From Streptomyces sp. NBC_00568 (GTDB taxonomy: Bacteria > Actinomycetota > Actinomycetes > Streptomycetales > Streptomycetaceae), in contig NZ_JAPENW010000001.1 of NCBI RefSeq assembly GCF_026341855.1, positions 6,439,001 to 6,503,000 of the forward strand: a DNA stretch of 64,000 nt, written 5' to 3'. The position numbers and the translations under genes were made by a program. The notes beneath the pieces are model-generated. The model was not told the DNA's origin, searched no databases, and was given only the letters and a program-made list of their open reading frames with translations. Positions 56,569 through 64,000 of the stretch are shown one piece after another; position 1 is the first letter of the stretch; every line of letters starts with the position of its first letter.

Positions 56569-57312
56569 ATGCGAAAGAACGGTGCGATGCGTACGGGGCT
56601 CGCGGCAGGGGTCTGCGGGGTCGTCGCGGTCACTCTGTCGGCCTGCGGTGGCTCGGCGGGCGGGAGCGGGACGAACGGGCACGCGGGATCGGGTGGCGCG
56701 GCGGCCCGTACGAGCGCGCCCGCGGCCGATCCGAAGCGCATCCCCGATGTGGGTGACAAGCTCCAGCGGAAGATCCCGTCCGAGTCCCGTCAGGTCCTCG
56801 CGGTCTACGGCGAGGGCAAGGATTCCGCGAAGTCCACCGTGGTGCTGTACACGAAGTCGGGCACGACCTGGAAGAAGACCCGCAGCTGGGCCGCGCACAA
56901 CGGGAAGAAGGGCTGGACCACCGACCATCACGAGGGCGACAAGCGCAGCCCGGTCGGTGTGTTCACGCTCAGCGACGCCGGTGGTGTGCTCGACGACCCG
57001 GGCGCCCGGCTCCCGTACACGCAGTCGGGGGGCTTCCAGGCTCCGCACTACTGGGCGAAGTCGCACTGGCACGACTTCGACTACGTGATCGCCATCGACT
57101 ACAACCGCCTCAAGGGCAATCCGCCGGACGACCCGACCCGCCCGTGGGGCGACGAGAAGGGCGGCGGTATCTGGCTGCACATGGACCACGGCAGCGGCAC
57201 GTCGGCGTGCGTGAGCCTGTCCAAGCCGGCCATGGAGTACCTGCTGCGCACGCTCGACCCGGATCAGCATCCGGTCATCGTCATGGGGGACAAGGCGGAC
57301 CTGAAGGCCTGA
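56569..57312 (+). CDS. L,D-transpeptidase-like (YkuD) lipoprotein
   Basis: The ATG at 56569 has GAGG about ten bases upstream, giving 247 residues; an ATG three codons earlier abuts the site. The leader ends in a lipobox (TLSAC, Cys26) followed by a Gly/Ser-rich spacer. The catalytic region WLHMDHGSGTSACVSLS has H204 and H207 and nucleophile C214, with Ala where family members usually have Gly before the cysteine. The role is probably wall crosslinking or lipoprotein attachment outside the membrane. It is divergent from the ABC exporter and followed by the PNGase A-like gene. Confidence 0.8.
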   Translation: MRKNGAMRTGLAAGVCGVVAVTLSACGGSAGGSGTNGHAGSGGAAARTSAPAADPKRIPDVGDKLQRKIPSESRQVLAVYGEGKDSAKSTVVLYTKSGTTWKKTRSWAAHNGKKGWTTDHHEGDKRSPVGVFTLSDAGGVLDDPGARLPYTQSGGFQAPHYWAKSHWHDFDYVIAIDYNRLKGNPPDDPTRPWGDEKGGGIWLHMDHGSGTSACVSLSKPAMEYLLRTLDPDQHPVIVMGDKADLKA

Positions 57313-57408
57313 CCCCTCCCGCCGGGGCTCCGCCGTTTCGCCACTCCAGCGCGCCGGGGCTCCGGGGCACCATTGCGGACGGCTCAACCGCCCCGTAGAA
57401 CACCGCAC

Positions 57409-59052
57409 ATGAGTAGACCGGTCATCATGTCCATGCTCGCCGGAGTGATCCTCGTGGCGGGTGCCCTCCTCGGGGCGGGCGCGGCCCCGGCGGCCCCCGC
57501 GTCCGTCGCGGCTCAGGGGTCCGGCGTACCCGCCGTCGCTCGATCCCTCGACGTGCCCGCCGAGTTCGGCAACGACTGGCACGACCCCGTCACCGCTTCC
57601 CCGCCCGTCGGCAGGCCCGCCGGAACCTCCTGCGAAGTGACCCTCGCCGAGGCGCAGTTCCGTGACTTCACGCCCTACAAGGGCACCTACACCCCGCCGA
57701 AGGGCTGCGGCGACCGCTGGAGCAAGGTCGTGCTCCGGCTCGAAGGCAAGGTCAAGGGGCGCCAGTTCGACCGCCTCGGGTATCTGCGCGTCGGCGGGGT
57801 GGAGATCCTCCGTACGTCCACCCCGGAGCCGTCGCCCGACGGGATCGCATGGTCCGTCGAGAAGGACGCGACGCGCTACAGCGACACGTTCCGGCGGAGC
57901 CGCGACGTCGAGATGCTCATCGGGAACGTCGTCGACGACACGTACACGGGCGTCCTCGACGTCAGGGCCACGCTGACGTTCCATGCGGGCAGGCCCGCCG
58001 CGACCCCCGACCGTGTCCTGACCCTCCAGGACGGCACCCTGACCACCCCGCGCAACAGCGAGCGGGTGATCGCCGAGGTGTACGCGACCGGGTCCGGCGG
58101 CGGCTGCGAGGAGTACTGGTACCTCACGGTCCCGGACGAGGCCCCGTACTCCTGCAAGGCGGACAACGGCCCCTACCGCGAGGTGCAGATCAGTGTCGAC
58201 GGCCAACTCGCCGGAATCGCCGAGCCGTTCCCGACGGTGTGGACCGGCGGCTGGTCCAACCCCTTCCTCTGGTACGTGATTCCGGGGCCCCGTGCGTTCG
58301 ACGTCAAGCCCGTCGAGTACGACCTGACCCCGTTCGCCGGTCTGCTCAACGACGGGCGTCCGCACCGGATCGACGTCTCGGTCGTGGGCGTCCCCGAGGG
58401 GCAGTCCGGCTGGAGCGTGCCGGTCAACGTGCTCGTCTGGCAGGACGCGCGGCGCGCCCACGTGGGCGGTGCACTCACCCGCGCCGATGCGGGCGACCTC
58501 GCCAACTCCTCGACGTACAAGCCTGGTCCGGAGAGCCGGCTCGACACCGAGGGAGGGCACCGTCTGACGGTCGCCGGATACCTCGACACCTCGCACGGCC
58601 GGGTGCGGACGACCGTCAGCCGCACCCTCGCGCACACCTCCGTGCACCGCTGGACCGAGGGCGAGATCACGGACGGCCTCGAGGCGAGGTGGACCGACGA
58701 CGAGAGGGTCACCGTCGACGGACGCGGCCCCGCCGTGACGACGTACACCCGGCGCACGTACACGATGGACGGCACGACGACCCTCGGCGCGGACGACCGG
58801 CTGCGGACCGTGCTGACGCTCGGCGACCGGGCCGCCGTGGCCGAGTCGTCGGCGGGCCGGCGCACCGCGTGGTCACGGCTCGAGGACACCTACACGGGCG
58901 ACGCGACGTACACGGCGAACGTGCCGCGCGACCAGCGTCACGCGGTCGCCACGACGAGCGAGCGCTATCGCCTGTACGGGTCGGCGGGTTGCTACGACCG
59001 CTCCCTCGTCACCGTGCAGGGGGCGTTGACGGAGGATCGCACCGGCTGCTGA
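57409..59052 (+). CDS. Secreted peptide-N4-asparagine amidase A-like protein
   Basis: The 547-residue protein has a signal peptide (about 1-35, ending near AAPASVAA) and the PNGase A (PF12222) pattern: FGNDWHDPV, GDRWSKVVLRLEGKVKGRQF, GGVEILRTSTPEP, and VYATGSGGGCEEYWY. PNGase A removes N-linked glycans from proteins by hydrolysing the asparagine amide. The ATG at 57409 lacks a clear ribosome site; ATG 57427 is another option. It is separated from the transpeptidase-like gene by 96 bases, within which CGCCGGGGCTCCG occurs twice. A strong hairpin follows. Confidence 0.84.
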   Translation: MSRPVIMSMLAGVILVAGALLGAGAAPAAPASVAAQGSGVPAVARSLDVPAEFGNDWHDPVTASPPVGRPAGTSCEVTLAEAQFRDFTPYKGTYTPPKGCGDRWSKVVLRLEGKVKGRQFDRLGYLRVGGVEILRTSTPEPSPDGIAWSVEKDATRYSDTFRRSRDVEMLIGNVVDDTYTGVLDVRATLTFHAGRPAATPDRVLTLQDGTLTTPRNSERVIAEVYATGSGGGCEEYWYLTVPDEAPYSCKADNGPYREVQISVDGQLAGIAEPFPTVWTGGWSNPFLWYVIPGPRAFDVKPVEYDLTPFAGLLNDGRPHRIDVSVVGVPEGQSGWSVPVNVLVWQDARRAHVGGALTRADAGDLANSSTYKPGPESRLDTEGGHRLTVAGYLDTSHGRVRTTVSRTLAHTSVHRWTEGEITDGLEARWTDDERVTVDGRGPAVTTYTRRTYTMDGTTTLGADDRLRTVLTLGDRAAVAESSAGRRTAWSRLEDTYTGDATYTANVPRDQRHAVATTSERYRLYGSAGCYDRSLVTVQGALTEDRTGC

Positions 59053-59057
59053 GGCGG

Positions 59058-59095
59058 GCGCCGACGGGCCGCGGTTCCCCGGGGCCCGTCGGCGC
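59058..59095. terminator. Perfect 13-base hairpin terminator
   Basis: GCGCCGACGGGCC (59058-59070) pairs with GGCCCGTCGGCGC (59083-59095) across 12 bases, five bases past the stop of the PNGase A-like gene and before the convergent dehydrogenase gene. Confidence 0.78.
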
Positions 59096-59177
59096 TGGCG
59101 AGGCCGGACGGCGGACGCGGGACGCCCCTCCACGGCGTGCGCCGTCCGTATCCCGTGTCCGGCGTCCGGCGGGGCAG

Positions 59178-59230
59178 CGTGCGTAGGGGCGGTGTGGCAA
59201 CGTGCGGAGGGGCGGTGTCCGGAGGGGCGG
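59178..59230. repeat. Short direct repeat, two and a half copies
   Basis: CGTGCGTAGGGGCGGTGT (59178-59195) and CGTGCGGAGGGGCGGTGT (59201-59218) differ at one base, and a partial third copy CCGGAGGGGCGG runs to 59230, just before the stop codon of the dehydrogenase gene. Confidence 0.65.
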
Positions 59231-59235
59231 CCGGG

Positions 59236-62175
59236 TCACCCGGACCGGCCCTCCGCCACGGGACGGGTCGCGTGTTCGAGCGCCAGCAGGGCGGAGTAGT
59301 AGCCGCGGCCCGTCGCGTGATCCATGCCCACCTCGCACATACGGTTCGCCGACAGATGCGCGTCGAAGTCGCGGGAGGTCACGAACGCCGCCTCCTCGCG
59401 GGTGGCCGACTCGGTGAGTTCCGGGTGGAGCATGCCGCGGTCGCCCGCGAAGGCGCAGCACCCGGCGTCGTCGGGCACCACCACCTCGTCGGCGCACGCC
59501 TCGGCCACCGCACGCAGCTGTGCCTCGTCGCCCAAGTGCCGCATGGAGCAGGTCGGGTGGAGCACGGCGGAGCCGAGGGTGCGGTGCACGGTGAGGTGGG
59601 GGAGGAGCTCCTCGGCGGCCCACACCAGCGAGTCGACGACCGTCAGCCCGGCGTGCAACTCCCGGTTGTCGGCGGTCAGATACGGAACGACCTCCCGCGC
59701 GATGCCGAGCGTGCAGGACGAGGCGTCCACGACGAGCGGCAGTCTGCCGCCGGCGGTCCAGCCCCAGGCCGCCTCGACGACGCGATTGGCCATCACGGCG
59801 TTGCCCGCGTCGTACCCCTTGGAGTGCCAGATCGTCGCGCAGCAGGTGCCCTTCACGTCGTCCGGGATCCAGACCGGCTTTCCCGCTCGCTCCGAGACCG
59901 CGACGACGGCCCGCGCGAGCGACACGTCTCCGGGGCCGGCGAAGATGCGGTTGACGCAGGCCGGGTAGTAGACGGCGACGGCCCCCACGCGCGCTGTGGA
60001 GGGCATGGCGGAGGTGGCGGCTCCCGGCATCCGCGGCAGCCATTCGGGCACGAGGTCCGGGCGTACGACCCTGCGCGCCGCGCGCGTGACGGCGGTGATC
60101 CGCCGGCTGCCGATCCGGTCCGCGGCCGCGACGGCCAGCCGGGCCGAGACCTCGAGGGCGCGGAAGTGCCGCGCGGCCAGCGCGGCGACCTTCTCCTCGC
60201 GCGGCGAGTGCCGGGCGTGCCGGAACTCCTTCATCAGGGCGCCGGTGTCGATGCCGACCGGGCAGGCGAGCTTGCAGGTCGAGTCGCCCGCGCAGGTGTC
60301 CACGGCGTCGTATCCGTACGCCTCCAGGAGGCCCTTCTCGACCGCGGAGTTGCCGGGCTGGCGCATCATCTCGCGGCGCAGCACGATCCGTTGGCGCGGT
60401 GTGGTCGTCAGGTCCTGGCTGGGGCAGGTCGGTTCGCAGAAGCCGCACTCGATGCAGGGGTCGGCGATGGCCTCGACCCGCGGGATCGTCTTCAGGCCCC
60501 GCACGTGCGCCCGCGGATCACGGTCGAGCACGATGCGCGGCGCGAGCACTCCGTCGGGATCGATCAGCCGTTTGGTGCGCCACATCAACTCCGTCGCCCC
60601 GGCGCCCCATTCGAGTTCCAGGAAGGGCGCGATATTGCGTCCGGTGGCGTGCTCGGCCTTCAGCGATCCGTCGAAGCGCTCGACGGTGAGCCGGCAGAAC
60701 TCGTCCATGAAGGCGGCATAGCGCTCCACATCCGCCGGCTCGGACGCGTCGAAGGCCAGCAGGAAGTGCAGATTGCCGTGGGCGGCGTGGCCCGCGACGG
60801 CGGCGTCGAAGCCGTGCCGGGTCTGGAGTTCCAACAGCGCCTCGCAGGCCTCGGCGAGCCGTTCGGGAGGCACCGCGAAGTCCTCCGTGATCAACGTCGT
60901 GCCGGACGGACGGGCACCGCCGACCGCCGTGACGAACGCCTTGCGGGCCTTCCAGTAGCCGGCGACGATCCGCTGGTCGCGGGTGAAGGAGTTCGCCACC
61001 GAGGACACGGGGGACACCAGGGGGAGCCCCTCCAGCAGCGCGCGGGCCCTCTCCTCGTACGCGTCCTGCGTGGCCTCGTCCGGAGCGCGGAACTCGACGA
61101 GCAGTGCGGTCGTCGGGCCGGGGAGTCCCGCCCAGTCCGCGGGTACGCCCTCGACGCTCACCGAGGCGCGCAGCGTGTTGCCGTCCATCAGCTCGACGGC
61201 GGAGGCGCCCGCTGCCGTGAACAGGGGCACGGCGGCGGCCGCGGCCGGCAGCGAGCCGAAGAAGAGCAGCGCGGCGGAGACCCGTCGTTCCAGCGGCAGC
61301 GTGTCGAAGACGACCTCCGAGATGAAGCCGAAGGTGCCCTCCGAGCCGACCATCAGACCGCGCAGGATCTCGACGGGCGTCGAGCCGTCGAGGAAGGCGT
61401 CCAGGCGGTAGCCGTTGGTGTTCTTGATCGCGTATTTGGCGCGGACGCGGGCGACGAGCCCGGCGTCGGACTCGATCTCCGCCTTGAGCTCCATGAGCCC
61501 GGCGCACAGGGCCGGTTCGGCGCGCGCGAGCCGTTCGTCGGCGTCCGGCTCCGCCGTGTCCACGACCGTGCCGGTGGGCAGGACGAAGGTGAGCGACGCG
61601 AGCGTGCGGTACGAGTTGCGGGTGGTGCCCGCCGTCATGCCGGAGGCGTTGTTCGCGACCACGCCGCCGACCGTGCAGGCGATCGCGCTGGCCGGATCGG
61701 GACCGAGCACGCGCCCGTGCCGGGCGAGCGCGGCGTTGGCGCGCGCGACGGTCGTGCCCGGGGCGATACGGGCCCGCGCTCCGCCGTCCAGGACCTCGAC
61801 GCCCGTCCAGTGCCGGCGTACGTCGACGAGGATGTCCTCGCCCTGTGCCTGGCCGTTGAGCGAGGTCCCCGCCGCGCGGAACACCACCTCGCGGCCCTTG
61901 CCGTGCGCGTACGAGAGCACGGCCGAGACGTCGTCGATGTCCTCGGGGACCACGACGACCCGCGGCACGAAACGGTAAGGGCTGGCGTCGGAGGCGTAGC
62001 GCACGAGGTCGGAGATCCCGGTCAGCACCTTGTCGGCGCCGAGCAGCGCGATCAGGTCACCGCGCAGTGGCTCAGGGGTGCCCCCGGCCCGGTCCTCGGG
62101 GACCCGGTCGGCCGCCGGGGCCTCGCGGTGTCCGTCGGGGCGCAGTGCGTCGGGGTCGGGCTCCAGCAGAGGCAT
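59236..62175 (-). CDS. FAD-linked oxidase with Fe-S and CCG domains (D-lactate or D-2-hydroxyacid dehydrogenase-like)
   Basis: The 979-residue protein has an FAD-binding type 4 domain (FRAAGTSLNGQAQG, GGVVANNASGM, MVGSEGTFGFI), a C-terminal FAD-oxidase domain, two Fe-S motifs (CIECGFCEPTCP and CAGDSTCKLACP) and C-terminal CCG-type cysteine motifs (GTCCATIWHSKG, DAGCCAFAGD). This is the Dld/GlcD-GlcF type fusion that oxidises D-lactate or another D-2-hydroxyacid and passes electrons to the respiratory chain. It is transcribed downstream of marR with 112 bases between. Substrate choice cannot be read from the sequence. Confidence 0.9.
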   Translation of the reverse strand: MPLLEPDPDALRPDGHREAPAADRVPEDRAGGTPEPLRGDLIALLGADKVLTGISDLVRYASDASPYRFVPRVVVVPEDIDDVSAVLSYAHGKGREVVFRAAGTSLNGQAQGEDILVDVRRHWTGVEVLDGGARARIAPGTTVARANAALARHGRVLGPDPASAIACTVGGVVANNASGMTAGTTRNSYRTLASLTFVLPTGTVVDTAEPDADERLARAEPALCAGLMELKAEIESDAGLVARVRAKYAIKNTNGYRLDAFLDGSTPVEILRGLMVGSEGTFGFISEVVFDTLPLERRVSAALLFFGSLPAAAAAVPLFTAAGASAVELMDGNTLRASVSVEGVPADWAGLPGPTTALLVEFRAPDEATQDAYEERARALLEGLPLVSPVSSVANSFTRDQRIVAGYWKARKAFVTAVGGARPSGTTLITEDFAVPPERLAEACEALLELQTRHGFDAAVAGHAAHGNLHFLLAFDASEPADVERYAAFMDEFCRLTVERFDGSLKAEHATGRNIAPFLELEWGAGATELMWRTKRLIDPDGVLAPRIVLDRDPRAHVRGLKTIPRVEAIADPCIECGFCEPTCPSQDLTTTPRQRIVLRREMMRQPGNSAVEKGLLEAYGYDAVDTCAGDSTCKLACPVGIDTGALMKEFRHARHSPREEKVAALAARHFRALEVSARLAVAAADRIGSRRITAVTRAARRVVRPDLVPEWLPRMPGAATSAMPSTARVGAVAVYYPACVNRIFAGPGDVSLARAVVAVSERAGKPVWIPDDVKGTCCATIWHSKGYDAGNAVMANRVVEAAWGWTAGGRLPLVVDASSCTLGIAREVVPYLTADNRELHAGLTVVDSLVWAAEELLPHLTVHRTLGSAVLHPTCSMRHLGDEAQLRAVAEACADEVVVPDDAGCCAFAGDRGMLHPELTESATREEAAFVTSRDFDAHLSANRMCEVGMDHATGRGYYSALLALEHATRPVAEGRSG

Positions 62176-62231
62176 CGCGCACCCTCCCTCTCGGGCTCAT
62201 CGAGCGGCGCGCTCCCGTGCTCGGCCGGTCC

Positions 62232-62318
62232 GGCGGCGGTGTTCCGCTCCGGGCGGCCTCAGCGGCGGAGTTCCGTCCTGAACCGTCTCAGCAACGGTGT
62301 TCCGCCCTCGGCATGCCG
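62232..62318. repeat. Three-copy 29-base tandem repeat at the end of the MarR gene
   Basis: Three imperfect 29-base units (62232-62260, 62261-62289, 62290-62318) each contain GCGG or a variant, then GAGTTCCG or GTGTTCCG. The last unit encodes the C-terminus of the MarR protein, and the reverse complement of the others carries further in-frame-like TGA triplets. The pattern suggests duplication of the gene end. Confidence 0.65.
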
Positions 62319-62743
62319 TCCACCAAGGTGTCCAGCAGCCCGCCGAGCACCTCGCGCTGCTCGTCCGTCAATGGAGCCAGGATCTCCTCCGCGGCGCCGC
62401 GGCGCGCGGCGCGCAGTTCGCGCAGCGCCTTGCGTCCCTCGTCCGTGACCTCGATACGGATCACCCGGCGGTTGGTGGGGTCGGGGGCCCGGCGCACCCT
62501 GCCGCTCGCCTCCAGGCCGTCGACCAGCGTGGTCACGGCGCGCGGCACCACTTCGAGGCGCTCCGCGAGATCGGCCATGCGGGGCGGTGAGCTGTAGTGC
62601 GCGAGCGTGCGCAGCAGCCGTGACTGGGCGGGTGTGATGCCCAGCTCGCGCTGCTCCAGATGGCGCTTCTGGATGCGGTGCACGCGGCGCGTCAGGCGCA
62701 GCAACTGCTCGGCGAGCAGACCGTCGGCATCGAGGGTGGTCAT
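62288..62743 (-). CDS. MarR-family transcriptional regulator
   Basis: The 151-residue protein has the MarR winged helix: LGITPAQSRLLRTLAHYSSP, MADLAERLEVVPRAVTTLVDGL and the wing RRAPDPTNRRVIRIEVT. It is divergent from the ABC exporter gene at 62858, a common arrangement in which MarR represses an exporter and is released by the drug. An operator-like inverted repeat lies between them. Its C-terminal codons are within the third copy of a 29-base tandem repeat. Confidence 0.9.
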   Translation of the reverse strand: MTTLDADGLLAEQLLRLTRRVHRIQKRHLEQRELGITPAQSRLLRTLAHYSSPPRMADLAERLEVVPRAVTTLVDGLEASGRVRRAPDPTNRRVIRIEVTDEGRKALRELRAARRGAAEEILAPLTDEQREVLGGLLDTLVDGMPRAEHRC

Positions 62744-62767
62744 GCGGGAACAATATCAGGATGCCGT

Positions 62768-62792
62768 TCATTGTGAGTATAGGTAACAATGA
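62768..62792. promoter_or_regulatory. Candidate MarR operator
   Basis: TCATTGT (62768-62774) and ACAATGA (62786-62792) form a perfect seven-base inverted repeat with an 11-base spacer, in the AT-rich heart of the divergent region, about 25 bases before the regulator start. The spacing suits a MarR dimer. Confidence 0.65.
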
Positions 62793-62857
62793 GCTAGGCT
62801 CCGTCAGTCGTCGGAACCTCACTGATGTCCCCGTCGTCCCATTTCACTAGGAGTCCA

Positions 62858-64000
62858 TTGCGTCCCGACCAGTCAACCTGGAGCCCGCCACCTGTCGACA
62901 AGGAACAGCCTCGGCAGGTGCGCCGCATCCTCAGTCTCTTCCGGCCCTACCGCGGCCGCCTCGCGATCGTCGGCCTGCTGGTGGGTGCCGCGTCCCTCGT
63001 GTCCGTCGCCACGCCCTTCCTGCTGAAGGCGATCCTGGACACCGCGATCCCCCAAGGCCGTACGGGTCTGCTGACCCTGCTCGCGCTCGGCATGATCCTC
63101 AGCGCCGTCCTGAGCGGCGTCTTCGGCGTCCTGCAGACGCTGATCTCCACGACCGTCGGCCAGCGCGTGATGCACGATCTGCGCACAGCGGTCTACGGCC
63201 GCCTCCAGCGCATGTCGCTGGCCTTCTTCACCAGGACGCGCACGGGTGAGGTCCAGTCGCGCATCGCCAACGACATCGGCGGCATGCAGGCGACCGTCAC
63301 CTCCACCGCCACCTCGCTGGTCTCCAACCTCACCAGTGTGGTCGCCACGATCGTCGCGATGATCGCCCTGGACTGGCGCCTGACCGTCGTCTCCCTGCTC
63401 CTGCTGCCGGTGTTCGTGTGGATCAGCCGCCGGGTCGGCAACGAACGCAGGAAGATCACCACGCAGCGCCAGAAGCAGATGGCGGCGATGGCCGCCACCG
63501 TCACCGAATCGCTCTCCGTCAGCGGCATCCTGCTCGGGCGCACCATGGGCCGGGCCGACTCGCTCACGAAATCCTTCGCGGAGGAGTCCGAGGGCCTCGT
63601 CGACCTCGAGGTGAGGTCGAACATGGCGGGACGCTGGCGCATGTCCGTCATCGGCATCGTCATGGCCGCCATGCCCGCCGTCATCTACTGGACCGCGGGC
63701 GTCGCCCTCCAGCTCGGCGGCCCCTCCATCTCGATCGGCACGCTCGTCGCCTTCGTCTCGCTCCAGCAGGGCCTGTTCCGGCCGACGGTCAGCCTGCTGT
63801 CCACCGGTGTGCAGATCCAGACCTCGCTCGCGCTGTTCCAGCGCATCTTCGAGTACCTCGACCTGCCCATCGACATCACCGAACCCGAGAGCCCCGTCCA
63901 CCTCGACCAGGTCAAGGGCGAGATCCGCTTCGAGGACGTCGAGTTCCGCTACGACGACAAGGGTGCCCCGATCCTCGACGGCATCGACATCACCGTCCCG
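62858..64000 (+). CDS. ABC exporter (permease plus ATPase), cut by window end
   Basis: The frame runs to the window edge without a stop. I use the TTG at 62858, which has AGGAG four bases upstream; an in-frame ATG at 62825 lacks a ribosome site. Six membrane segments are visible (IVGLLVGAASLVSVATPFLL to IVMAAMPAVIYWTAGVALQL), and the start of the ATPase domain (IRFEDVEFRYDDKG) appears at the end. This is a type I exporter. The divergent MarR gene and the operator point to drug or metabolite efflux. Confidence 0.88.
   Translation, partial: MRPDQSTWSPPPVDKEQPRQVRRILSLFRPYRGRLAIVGLLVGAASLVSVATPFLLKAILDTAIPQGRTGLLTLLALGMILSAVLSGVFGVLQTLISTTVGQRVMHDLRTAVYGRLQRMSLAFFTRTRTGEVQSRIANDIGGMQATVTSTATSLVSNLTSVVATIVAMIALDWRLTVVSLLLLPVFVWISRRVGNERRKITTQRQKQMAAMAATVTESLSVSGILLGRTMGRADSLTKSFAEESEGLVDLEVRSNMAGRWRMSVIGIVMAAMPAVIYWTAGVALQLGGPSISIGTLVAFVSLQQGLFRPTVSLLSTGVQIQTSLALFQRIFEYLDLPIDITEPESPVHLDQVKGEIRFEDVEFRYDDKGAPILDGIDITVP

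Overview
The window is high-GC actinobacterial DNA, almost certainly Streptomyces. Genes are dense, third codon positions are G/C-rich, coupled genes share ATGA or GTGA junctions, and GTG (once TTG) starts follow good ribosome sites. It carries a conservon (sensor kinase, roadblock, DUF742, Ras-like GTPase) and three in-frame TTA leucine codons, the rare codon read by the developmental tRNA bldA. I saw no tRNA or rRNA genes, insertion sequences, prophage or CRISPR array.

Positions 1-16442 form a cell-surface glycan locus. It holds a truncated ATP-grasp ligase; a phosphotransferase fused to a flavin oxidoreductase and coupled to a GH16 lipoprotein; a five-gene operon of three GT2 glycosyltransferases, a flippase and a deacetylase without signal peptide; a large polymerase-like membrane protein with a small membrane partner; a phosphoesterase lipoprotein; two tandem FemAB/CelD-type acyltransferases; and an FkbM-like methyltransferase. 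The divergent control regions are AT-rich and two share GGTATTAATA. No initiating sugar-phosphate transferase is present; it may lie left of position 1. This locus is the best candidate for an undescribed system. Its product is unknown, and the ligase plus acyltransferases suggest an acylated or aminoacylated glycan.

Positions 16509-30121 hold metabolism and secreted functions: a membrane metallophosphoesterase, an aldehyde dehydrogenase with its GAF-type regulator, a TTA-containing Tat-exported amidase, a small membrane protein coupled to an acetamidase/formamidase, a ROK repressor with xylB and divergent xylA around nested inverted repeats, a TTA-containing septum-formation-like protein, and a secreted phytase-esterase-like protein.

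Positions 30210-39354 hold a SWIM-protein/SNF2-helicase pair, small conserved proteins, an MpaB-type oxygenase, a PadR regulator facing an alpha/beta hydrolase, and a methyltransferase. Positions 39498-46658 hold an MHYT membrane sensor next to the conservon, whose GTPase gene is set apart by 193 bases, then an orphan second roadblock gene and a DUF6397 gene. Positions 46645-52051 hold tesB, a DUF3516-type helicase, a YdjM-like membrane protein, ribosomal protein L31 type B and a DUF5709 gene.

Positions 52052-64000 hold a repeat-rich stretch with an eight-copy 17-base tandem repeat running into the end of a strongly asymmetric heterodimeric ABC exporter, then an L,D-transpeptidase-like lipoprotein, a PNGase A-like protein, a large FAD/Fe-S D-lactate-dehydrogenase-like enzyme, and a MarR regulator divergent from an ABC exporter cut by the window end. 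Strong hairpins mark many gene ends.
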